Assembly: GCA_021018995.1 (NCBI GenBank)
Contig: CM037587.1
Coordinates: 72,187,604-72,251,603, forward strand
Length of the DNA: 64,000 nt
Direction: 5' to 3'
Source of the DNA: Chloranthus sessilifolius
Taxonomy: Eukaryota; Streptophyta; Magnoliopsida; Chloranthales; Chloranthaceae
The notes beneath the pieces were generated by a model. That model made no database searches. It saw nothing but the letters and a program-made list of their open reading frames with translations, and was not told the origin of the DNA. The stretch's first letter is position 1; every line of letters begins with the position of its first letter. Shown here in pieces: positions 33,485 to 41,829 of the stretch. Position numbers and translations under genes: made by a program.

Positions 33485-34061
33485 AATTGTTTGTAAATGG
33501 TGACGTCACATAACACTTTAATTTCAAGTATAAATTTCAATATTTTTCTAGCCTAAACTGTTTGTTACGACGGACCCCTCATGCGAACGTAAGGACGGAA
33601 GAAGACAAGGTACGAGATTATGGATGAGCAAATCAGCTGATGGGCTCGCTCGAGCGAGACTTCACAATCGCTCGAGGGCGATCTACATAAAATAACAAAC
33701 ATCATGTGTTTAGGGCTCGCGCGAGTGATCAATAGTGACCGCCGGCGAGGTATGGTCGCCGAGGACTCCAAGCCGCCGGCGAGGCCAAATTATATGCCAG
33801 TAAACGTTCTGTGATCGCTCGAGCGATAACTAATGACCGCTCGAGCGAGGACAGACTATATATATGGGACAGATTGCTGAACACACATTTCTTCTTCACG
33901 TGAGGAGTTGCTGCCGATCGAAGAGCTAGGGTTTTCACCCTCAAGTAATTTCCGTCCGATCCAAGCCGGATTTGAAAAATTCGAACCGTCCAAACCACTC
34001 CCTAGGTAAAAATTTCTACCTTCCCCATACTCCTTTCATTTTTTTTTATCTATCAATACTA
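33485..34061 (+). promoter_or_regulatory. Promoter-like region upstream of the extra ORF, with CTCGAGCGAG motifs
   Basis: This stretch lies between the integrase stop and the extra ORF. Five copies of the LTR motif (CTCGCTCGAGCGAG, TCGCTCGAGGGCGA, CTCGCGCGAG, TCGCTCGAGCGA, CGCTCGAGCGAG) lie at 33645-33850, with two GCCGGCGAGG copies between them. A TATA-like CTATATATATGGG at 33848-33860, a leader, and a donor-like CCCTAG|GTAAAA at 34004/34005 follow. A TGACGTCA box is near 33500. The layout mimics the LTR promoter and leader, suggesting independent transcription of the ORF. Confidence 0.6.
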
Positions 34062-35360
34062 ATGGCTTCTTCAAGCCCTAATCCCCAACCAAGGAAGCGA
34101 ATGGCGACCCGATCGCCACCATCGCGAAACAAAGCACCACAACAACAACCACCTCCACCACCGGCACCCATCCCGATCCAACTTGATGATTGGTGGGGCA
34201 CGAAAGAAATGGAACCCGAGTGGGAAATCCATCCCTCGTGCTTTATTGATCCGACATCCACGAAATGGACATCGGATTTCCTGACCAATCACCAACTCCG
34301 ACCTTTACTTACACCATTTGGACCTCGGTACTATCCGAGATTAGTCCGGTTATTTTATCAGACCCTCAAAACAAATGTAAATGAAGACACCATCCTCGTC
34401 ACAATTGACGGGAAGGATCTGTCTTTTGGAGGCGGCGACGTATCCGCCGTCATGAACTGCCCTCTCACCTACACCCCAACACCAAACACACAACCTCCAC
34501 TTGTTGGAAACGTCGGGTTTCCGACAATCATTGATGATATTACTGGCGGCGCGTCCGCATCGGGTCAATCCATCACCCGATCCCAGCTACCACCACACAT
34601 GTGGTTTTTGGACATCATTTTCAAGAAAAATTTACACCCTATCGGTCATGACCAAGAGCGGCGTGACACCTTTTTACGGGCCTTGCACTCCGCTTTCCAC
34701 AATAGGTGGTTTAGCGCCCCAATGGTCATCATTAAAGGCATGGTGCATGCCTATAGGAGAAATGTTAGGGGCGTTATTCCTCCGCCAATAAACCGCCTCC
34801 CATACGCACGTCTTATCTCCCGACTCCTCGATACGCGTAATGGGAGGGATGGGTTCAAGATCAACACCAATGAGTTATCGCTTACCGATAACATTGTACC
34901 CTACATAGCCCAAGACCTCAGCCGAAACCTAAAGGGGCTTCAAAATAGTGTGAACAAGAAAAGAGATCGTCAGGCTGCAAGGCAAGCACCACAGCCACCA
35001 TCGACTGGACCGGCTACTCCCTCCACTGTGCCTCCACCACATCTGCATTCCACCGACTCCGGTGTGTTAGGAGAGATTCTCCAACAGGTACGGGAGACCC
35101 GACTACATCAGCGGTTCCAGGAGGCGCTTCTTATTGACCTCATGGGTCAAGCTTATCCGCAGACGTACCGACAGCGGGTTGCGGCGATGAGGGATGCCAT
35201 TTTTGGGACATCTAGTTCGGCCCAGGCGGCTAGGACCACTACAGAGGGTGCCACCCATGCTGGTGAGACCATTGGCGAGGGCGAGGGAGACGATGCGGAG
35301 AGTGATGAGGAATGGGACACCGGCGATGACGACGATGAGTACGAGGAGGGTGACGACTAG
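34062..35360 (+). CDS. Intact extra ORF, putative plant transposon protein-like (432 aa)
   Basis: The start is ATG at 34062 (MASSSPNPQPRKRMATRS). The N-terminus is basic and proline/glutamine-rich. The central domain (residues about 60-300) has FGPRYYPRLVRLFYQTLKTN, DGKDLSFGGGDVSAVMNCPL, LPPHMWFLDIIFKKNLHP and RLPYARLISRLLDTRNG. This pattern (YYPxLVxxFYxxL, then a folded segment, then LPYxxLIxxLL) matches the putative plant transposon protein domain, recalled as PF20167. A basic KKRDRQAARQ may be a nuclear signal, and the C-terminus is strongly acidic. No signal peptide or membrane span is present, so it is not an envelope-like protein. Molecular function is unknown. It is intact although gag-pol has several stops. 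Confidence 0.8.
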   Translation: MASSSPNPQPRKRMATRSPPSRNKAPQQQPPPPPAPIPIQLDDWWGTKEMEPEWEIHPSCFIDPTSTKWTSDFLTNHQLRPLLTPFGPRYYPRLVRLFYQTLKTNVNEDTILVTIDGKDLSFGGGDVSAVMNCPLTYTPTPNTQPPLVGNVGFPTIIDDITGGASASGQSITRSQLPPHMWFLDIIFKKNLHPIGHDQERRDTFLRALHSAFHNRWFSAPMVIIKGMVHAYRRNVRGVIPPPINRLPYARLISRLLDTRNGRDGFKINTNELSLTDNIVPYIAQDLSRNLKGLQNSVNKKRDRQAARQAPQPPSTGPATPSTVPPPHLHSTDSGVLGEILQQVRETRLHQRFQEALLIDLMGQAYPQTYRQRVAAMRDAIFGTSSSAQAARTTTEGATHAGETIGEGEGDDAESDEEWDTGDDDDEYEEGDD

Positions 35361-35795
35361 GTCGCTATGGATGTTTTTTTTATATTGTAAAACTAAAAAT
35401 TTTTGTTTGTATGGTGAATGGTTGATACTGCTGTGACATGATTGTCACCAATTATAATTAGTGGGCACTAAATCTTTGTTATATATATACATGTTTTGAT
35501 TAGATGAGCTGATAGAATGACTGTAGAACATGACAAAAGTTTTCATGCGTAGTGTGATATGAACATCTTTTAAATTCTAATAATGATCGTTATCAGGTTC
35601 TAAACCCCTCAGGCCGTTCCAGGTGATTGTATTATTGATTGTACAAACACTTGTAAGCGTTAAATAGATCTTTTCGGGTCATTGGACCATACGACTATCT
35701 AATAAATGAGTAATGAGTTAATCAAGGACACAACCGTAAAATATGCAGTCACATTACCTTAGGTCATGATCGATTTTCGAGGGCGAAAATCTTAT
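35361..35795 (+). other. 3' untranslated region of chromovirus A
   Basis: AT-rich sequence between the extra ORF and the polypurine tract. It ends in GATTTTCGAGGGCGAAAATC, the usual sequence preceding the polypurine tract in chromoviruses. No further ORF is seen. Confidence 0.7.
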
Positions 35796-35808
35796 AAGGT
35801 GGGGAGAA
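35796..35808 (+). other. Chromovirus A polypurine tract
   Basis: AAGGTGGGGAGAA lies immediately upstream of the 3' LTR start TGTAACAACCCC. Confidence 0.92.
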
Positions 35809-38006
35809 TGTAACAACCCCAGATTTTCAGAACCATATAAGCCACATTTCACACACGTGTATGTGTGGTTCATAAGAAAACCTGGGCCAACATATACACA
35901 CGGTGTGTATATGTGTATAACATATTATATTTTTCCTTTCCTTTCACTATATAAGTGAAAGTGGAGAGAAGTATCTCCCCTACGTAACATCATGTTAACC
36001 TAAATAGAGAGGAGGAAAATAGAGAAAGAGAAAAGAGTGACTTGTAGGGAGGAAGGGCTAAGGCCTTGTTGGAGTGTAAACCGGTGGAAGACCCGGAGAG
36101 AAGGTCGAACCAGAACCGTAGAGATCTCTTCATTTCTAACAGGATTCGAACGTTGAATCAAGCCGACTACGAAATCCGCCGATTTAGGTAAGAGATAATG
36201 CTTGAGAAGTGCTTAGGTATGTCTTAATGATAACCTACAATGTTTAGGGGCAATGGCCGATTAATTTTATTTAAGGTTTAAATAAATAGAATAGATTTCT
36301 TGAATAAAATCACGAAGTAAAGGTTTCCGCCCTCGCTCGAGCGAGGACAAAATGTATAACCTGGGAATAGTGCGTTCCGGGCTCGCTCGAGCGAGACCCA
36401 TATTGAAAGAGTAGGCTCGCGCGAGCGAGGTAATCCGACACCTCATTTTAACCACTCGAGCGAGGATAAGAGGCCGCTCGAGCGAGGCTTCGCAACCGCT
36501 CGAGCGAGGTTAAGAGGTCGCTCGAGCGAGGCTAAGCAACCGCTCGAGTGATACACCAAAACTAAAATTTAGTTATTTTATGTATACAAATATACCTCAT
36601 GTGAACTATGCGCTCAAGGAGTGCTAGTGACCACTAATGACCATTCTAAGGCATGTCTTTTCGCATGAAATGTAGATTGACGTAAGATCGGTACGTGTCA
36701 TCACTACGAGAAGGGACCACTGGGTTTTGCCTTGAGGTAGGGAACCTTATCGAAACATGTACATTGTTCAGTTTCGCATATGTGTAGTACAGATTTAATT
36801 GCTAAACTAAGTATCTCATCATGCCACATAAATAGAGCGTGTGTGTGTTGACTTCAGAAAATGAAGCCAGAGGTCCCAAGGGGACGCAAGAACTACAAGA
36901 TGAATACCTACATGATACAACATATCAGTAGCATCCCAGGGGTGCAGATGAGAATCAGTGGGGAAAAGAAAGTAAAGTGATAAGGCCTAATATATTAAAA
37001 ATTAGCACAATCACGGTGAATAACTACATGTAAGGCACACTTGATATTTTTGTTATTTAAGGTTTGTTTAGAATACCCCACCGACGTGGCGGGATACCCA
37101 CGACTGACTCGGCAGGATATCCATGACCCGATGCGGTTAATCCAGATATCTGATAGCACATCCTGGATGTAGATTTATGAGAGACCCCGCCACCGGAGAA
37201 AGGGGCTTAGGCGATACTGTGGAATGCAAAATTGATAACTGTCTAGTTAGACGACGATGGTGGGTATTCCATCGGGGCTCGATGCTATATTGCTCGGGGA
37301 CTATTTAAGTTAAAGAGTTAAGTTATTAGGCCGGAATCACAACTAAACGAGTAAGATGAGAAAGAATAAAACTATGTAAAGTAAGTAGTGGTGTTCACCT
37401 TTTCCTTCAGTTATTTCGAATGCCTCCCAGATAGTGATACCAGGTAAACTATACTTTTCTTTTCTTTTACCGCACAACATATATATAATTAATCTATATG
37501 TTCTTTACGTTTCCCTATTGAGCTAGGATGTAGCTCATCCCTTAGACTATCGTCGCAGTGCAACAAATCACAACATGTGTTTAGAGACGTTGATCCTAAG
37601 GGTTTGATTGTGACGGAGAAGAGTTAGAACCTCCTCCCGAGGAATTCTTTTAGAAGTGCTTTACGTTTAGAAGTGGTGAGTAGAGAGTACTCGTGGCTTG
37701 GCATGTCAAGTCCTTTCTTTTAAATGTAATTAAATATTATACTTTTCTTTTGGCAAATTATCAAAGGTGATAAGATTATCATTTATGGGTCAAGGTAGTT
37801 CCTCTGCTCTTGAATTGGCATGAGACTGGAACAGTCTGTTAGTTGCTAGACCTTATTGAAATATGGAGACTAAATTGATTTGAAGCTTGGTAATTTAAAT
37901 TGTTGACTTTTAATCGTTATGTGATGTTCCGCTTAGATTTAAGGTGCATGACCTCGAAGGTCGTGCTGATGGCAGATTTTTGAGTAACAAAAATCAGGCT
38001 ATCACA
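35809..38006 (+). repeat. Chromovirus A 3' LTR
   Basis: It spans 2198 bases and ends GGCTATCACA before the target duplication. It is collinear with the 5' LTR, including the promoter and the CTCGAGCGAG array (about 36330-36550). Dense differences are confined to about 37120-37225, 37550-37615 and 37830-37845, where small losses cluster. Confidence 0.95.
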
Positions 38007-38011
38007 GATGG

Positions 38012-39155
38012 GGTGTTGGGCCATTAGGCCTTGGAGATCATGGGTGGTGGAGTTTTTGGGCCAATGGGCCTTGGTAAATGGTGGGGTTTTGGGCCAATGG
38101 GCCTTGGGGCATACGGGAGATGGGGGTTTGGATGGTGAGAATTATGGGGGGTTGATGGGAGTCATGGGGGAGTGAAGCATGGAGGTTGGCTAAGGTATGG
38201 GATGGCTTCATGGATGTGTGGTGTGGATGAGGGGAGGTATTTTGGGAAGCCTTCCATAAGGAGTAGGCTTGAAACATCTCCTCCATCATGGTCATTGAAG
38301 GAAGAACGAGTGTAGATGGCAGATTTAGGGGATGATTGGGTATGGATGGGATGGATGTGGAAGGAAAATTGGGCATGGCCCCAGTATAATCGGGCATGAC
38401 CATGGTATGTTATGAGATATAAGGTGGATTGGAGAGTTGAGGTGGGGCAAAAGATGGGGAAGGAATAGGGATGTTTAGGGATGATGATTGGTGGGGTATG
38501 GATGTTTGGAAAAAACAGGGCGTGGCCCCGATAAAAATTGGCATTACCCGGGTAGATGGGGGGACTTGTGGGGGGTCGGATAGGGTGGAGGTGACATAGG
38601 TAAATGAGGGTGGATTGGGCCTATATGGGGAAGGTGAAAAATGGGGCATGGATGTGGATTGGGAAAATGGGGTTGGGTTTGTCATGAATGTGGATGGGAA
38701 AGGTGTTGGATTTTGAGGGGATGTGGATGGAATGGATGATTGGCTTGGCATGGACATGGGGGGAAAGGTAGCTTGGGAAAAGGATGGGGAATGGGGGATT
38801 GGATTTTAGATATTTTGGGAAGTGGTGGTTGGGAAAATGGGGGCACCAAACGGGCCGGTAGCGGTAAAAGGGGATAAGGTGATGGGGATGGATGTGAAGG
38901 CTTCTCCTGAATGTGAGTGGGTTGGAGAGTGTGGCGGGGATGAGTCGGGATTGGCGTTAGCCGGGTCCACTACCCACGACATCCTTCAAGAATGGGTTGG
39001 GTATGGGTGCCATGGATAAGGCCCAAAACTTTTCCTCCTTCTTCCCCTACTGGAGGATGGAGGGTAAGATGATGTCGTTGTGTCGGCACCACAAAGGTTT
39101 CTAATTTTTTAAGTTTTTTTATTTTTAATTTTTTTGGAGAAAACATTTTTTTCAA
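38012..39155 (-). pseudogene. O1 gag N-terminal region (part 2), proline/serine-rich
   Basis: Minus-strand low-complexity coding sequence (38038-38403 and 38410-38757; for example PSTSPQNPTPFPSTFMTNPT) corresponds to O2 63122-63727. Frameshifts separate the pieces. The upstream end near 39060-39110 matches the O2 start region (SSYPPSS..GRRRK in O2), but the frame is shifted here. Confidence 0.65.
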
Positions 39156-39455
39156 AACAAAGGTTCCGAGGCCTTAGAATTCCCTTCTCGGGTGGCCTTT
39201 GTACCCTAATTTAAGACCTTTGGTGATGATTTCGAAGTACTTCGAAAGAATCAAAGGAAAACCTTTGATCTATTAAAGGCACAAAAATTGAGGTAAACAA
39301 CCCGATCCCCCAAAATGAGCAAAAAAGAAGTCACCTTTTGATCGGCAGGGGCGTATTGAGTGTCAAAGATGGCGGGGCCCAAACAAAGGCACTAAGCACA
39401 CTAATCAGGGTATTTGAGAGGTGAGAAAGCCTCAGATTTTGGGCTGCTGCTGTCC

Positions 39456-39629
39456 AGGCAGGCCTGGCACAACTAATACATCCGCCGAGTCAGAAAAGCC
39501 TCCTTTTTATACTGGCGTAACTATTAGTTGTGCTAAGGTAAAAGTTATCGGATTTAAAGCTGGCACAACTATTAGTTGTGCCAATTATTATTCCGAGACT
39601 TTTGCACTGGCGTAACTATTACTTGCACA
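39456..39629. repeat. Four GGC(G/A)CAACTA palindromes in the O1 leader
   Basis: The best copy, at 39561-39583, has perfect 11-base arms TGGCACAACTA and TAGTTGTGCCA around one T. Others lie at 39512-39536 and 39606-39629, and a half-site is near 39460. Spacing is about 50 bases. Confidence 0.85.
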
Positions 39630-40133
39630 GGCAAAAATAAAGCTCCAGAATTCTATGACAGCAGAGAACAACAGCTTGAAATGGGTCTATTTTTGGTTTT
39701 TTGTGAAAGTTGGGCTTCCGGGATTAACTTTTTATATGATCAGTTCTCTCCTCACCGAAGCCGAAATGTTTGAATCCAGTATAACTCGCTAGCGCACTCC
39801 CCAAGGATTTTAAGCTTTGTAGGGATGGAAACCCACCCGATATACCTCCCGTGCAAGCGCCTTCTCAAATACTACATGGGTTGGGACTTTTCTGAATCAT
39901 CACCACCAGGGGCTACCGCCATACTAAGACCTAGGTGGTTGTATGTGTGCCTAAATCCAACCCTTTGAAAATCTACCTCGTAAAAATAAGTTAATTAAGC
40001 TCCTTATTCTTGATTCAATTTAACTCTTTTTTTTTAAAACATTTTTTTTTATGAAAGTTTTCTTTAGTCCAAAAGTCGGGGGTGATGACCCTGTGCCGCC
40101 ACTACGGGTCGACATCCATTGTCGGAATATATT

Positions 40134-40340
40134 TGCACAAGTAGGCCCGCCAATTGGCTAAGGCACTTTAAATGATAGAAATGTAAAGAAATTAAATTAC
40201 AATGCACAAGTAGGCCCCTCAATTGGCTAAGGCACCAAAAAATGATAGAAATGTAGAGGAAATTAAAGACTATGTGCAAGTAAGCCCGCCGATTGGCTAA
40301 GGCATGTAAATGAAGGAAAAGTAGGGGTGAGAAAATAAAA
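40134..40340. repeat. Three 70-bp tandem repeats in the O1 leader
   Basis: Units start at about 40134, 40204 and 40274 and share GCAAGTA(G/A)GCCCGCC(A/G)ATTG and GGCTAAGGCA. Confidence 0.85.
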
Positions 40341-40418
40341 AAATAGTAAAAAAATAGCAAAAATGGTTAGTAAAATAAAAAGAAATGGCCAAATTTCAAG
40401 GAGGAGCTCTAAAAGCTA

Positions 40419-40436
40419 TCCCCAGCAGAGTCGCCA
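40419..40436 (-). other. O1 primer binding site
   Basis: On the minus strand TGGCGACTCTGCTGGGGA starts a few bases inside the 5' LTR end (TTGCA|TAGA). This sequence type is the primer site of Ogre/Tat elements. Confidence 0.88.
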
Positions 40437-40440
40437 TCTA

Positions 40441-41615
40441 TGCAACCATGGGATTTTTTTACCATCCCTTCGCGACAATGCGCTCGCTAACAAAAATATA
40501 GAGTTGCCACCCGGAGTTTTGGTGTCTCGGGAAACCTAGTTCATTTTTATGACCACCGAAGTACTAAAAATATGACTCTGAATCCGGTCCACACCTAAGG
40601 TTCTTGGGTAGGAGATTCGGTTATCAATTGGGAAGGTGTTAGGCACCCAATCAACCCACTTAATGCGGTCTCTACCTATGGCCAAAACACAAATAGCATG
40701 AAACAAATAAAATAGCCTTCCTCTTGCCCAAAGGGCCTTAAAATCCTATTTGTGCCCCTCCGTCCCTACAGAAAAGTCGTTGGCATAATGGCACAAATAC
40801 AAGGATGGAAGAAGACTAAAAGAGATAGGAGAAGAAAGGAGAGAGCCGGAGCCCTCGAGCCCTTGTAGCACCGTAGGGGAGCCTTATGTTGGCTTGCTTT
40901 GATGAGCTCTTGATGACTTGTATGATAGACAAAGGAGTTCTAATCTCTAAAGCTTGCTAGATAAGGGGTAGAGAGGAGTTTAGGGGATAGCACACACCTA
41001 AACTAAGGATTTTGGATCAAAGATGAGGCTTGGAAGGGGGTTCCTAAATTCTAGAATTTGTGTGGAAATGGGGGCACAAAAGAGAGGAAGAACTTCTCAC
41101 TTTAAGCTCTTTCTCTCTTAAGCAAACTCTCAACTCTAATTTTTTCAACCTTTGTAAGGGGGGGTGTCTCGCCCACTGTTTTATTGTACATATGCTTGGC
41201 GTAACTAATAGTTGCGCGAGGCATATGAATAGTAACTGTATTTTTTTACCTCGAATTTTGAAGCTAGGGTTTGACTTATTGACCACCTCAGTCCTTGGGG
41301 TGTGTTTTGATAGCTTCGTTGTACCCTTTTAACACCTATTTACAACCCACAAGTGATCTAAACAACTAACCTAAAGAGATATATGTAAATTTTAGCACTC
41401 CTCTTTCTAACCACTACTTGGGAGGGTTCGACACTAGTCCGGGAAAGGGTTCTAATGGGTTTGGGAAGGTTAGGGTTGATTCCTAAGAGTTTGGAAAGGT
41501 TCCTAAGGATTTAGGAAGGTTCATAAGGGTTTCATATATGCCATCAAAAGCTCAAAAGTGCACCTCTCTCGAAATGTGTTTCGATCGGGCCTTGGGCCGA
41601 ATTTGGGTGTCTACA
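40441..41615 (-). repeat. O1 5' LTR (1175 bp), rearranged
   Basis: On the minus strand it runs from TGTAGACACCC at 41615 to GGTTGCA at 40441. Segment 41172-41374 is inverted relative to 13132-13334 of the 3' LTR, and about 130 and 165 bases flanking that segment are missing. The lost sequence includes the TATA box seen in the 3' LTR. Confidence 0.9.
41172..41374. other. 203-bp inverted segment in the O1 5' LTR
   Basis: The plus strand from CCCACTGTTTTATTGTACAT to AACAACTAACCTAA is the reverse complement of 13132-13334, with about 90 percent or better identity by eye. It carries one CATATG-bordered GGCG(T/C)AACTA palindrome (41189-41226). Confidence 0.92.
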
Positions 41616-41723
41616 GTAATAAAGATGGCTTTTAGAAAGGTCGTCTCCAGCAACCTCATTATTAGGTATGACATTCAAAGCCGTCTCTAATATCGGTACC
41701 CAAAAATCGTTTTTTTAGTAGTG
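41616..41723 (-). mobile_element. CACTA-type transposon terminus
   Basis: On the minus strand the segment begins CACTACTAAAAAAACGATTT at 41723, the typical plant CACTA terminal repeat. It contains subterminal repeats AGAGACGGCTTTGAATG and GGAGACGACC, matching those at 12130-12274 on the other side of O1. Confidence 0.65.
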
Positions 41724-41829
41724 GTATATACGATCGATATCAACTGTTTATACGGACAATATCGCTATCTCAGCTTGATTAAACAATCCGCGTTAGTAGG
41801 GGACTCACTCCTTTCCTTTTTTTCACAGT

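Larger units (their letters stand above)
26723..38006 (+). mobile_element. Chromovirus A: complete nested Ty3/gypsy element with extra ORF
   Basis: The element is 11,284 bases and flanked by the 5-base duplication GATGG (26718-26722 and 38007-38011). It has two 2.2-kb LTRs (TGTAACAACCCC..CTATC(A/C)CA), a tRNA-Met primer site, a decayed gag-pol with a C-terminal chromodomain-like segment, an additional intact sense ORF (34062-35360) and a polypurine tract. Domain order and chromodomain place it among chromoviruses, probably Tekay/Del-like. Most of RT is deleted, so it could only have moved with help or before that deletion. Confidence 0.93.
39156..40418 (-). other. O1 leader between primer site and gag
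   Basis: The 1.26-kb leader contains no supported ORF. It holds four GGC(G/A)(C/T)AACTA-type palindromes at 39456-39629 and three 70-base tandem repeats at 40134-40340. The part 39190-39340 matches the right edge of the window (63860-64000) in O2. Confidence 0.75.
12275..41615 (-). mobile_element. O1: Ogre/Tat-type Ty3/gypsy retrotransposon, decayed, with nested insertions
   Basis: The element reads on the minus strand. From right to left it has a 5' LTR (40441-41615), a primer binding site, a long leader, gag, protease with G-patch, RT, RNase H, archaeal-type RNase H, integrase, a 3-kb non-coding 3' region, a polypurine tract and a 3' LTR (12275-13743). A second RNase H, a G-patch after the protease and the CGACTCTGCTGGGGA primer site are hallmarks of the Ogre/Tat lineage. 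Without the nested chromovirus A and solo LTR C the element is about 15.9 kb. Flanking pentamers (AATTG left, GTAAT right) do not match. All reading frames contain stops or frameshifts, so it is dead. Confidence 0.9.

Noticed and set aside
34062..35360. Extra ORF as an envelope-like protein
   Set aside because: No signal peptide, transmembrane segment or glycoprotein character. The central domain fits a plant transposon-associated protein.
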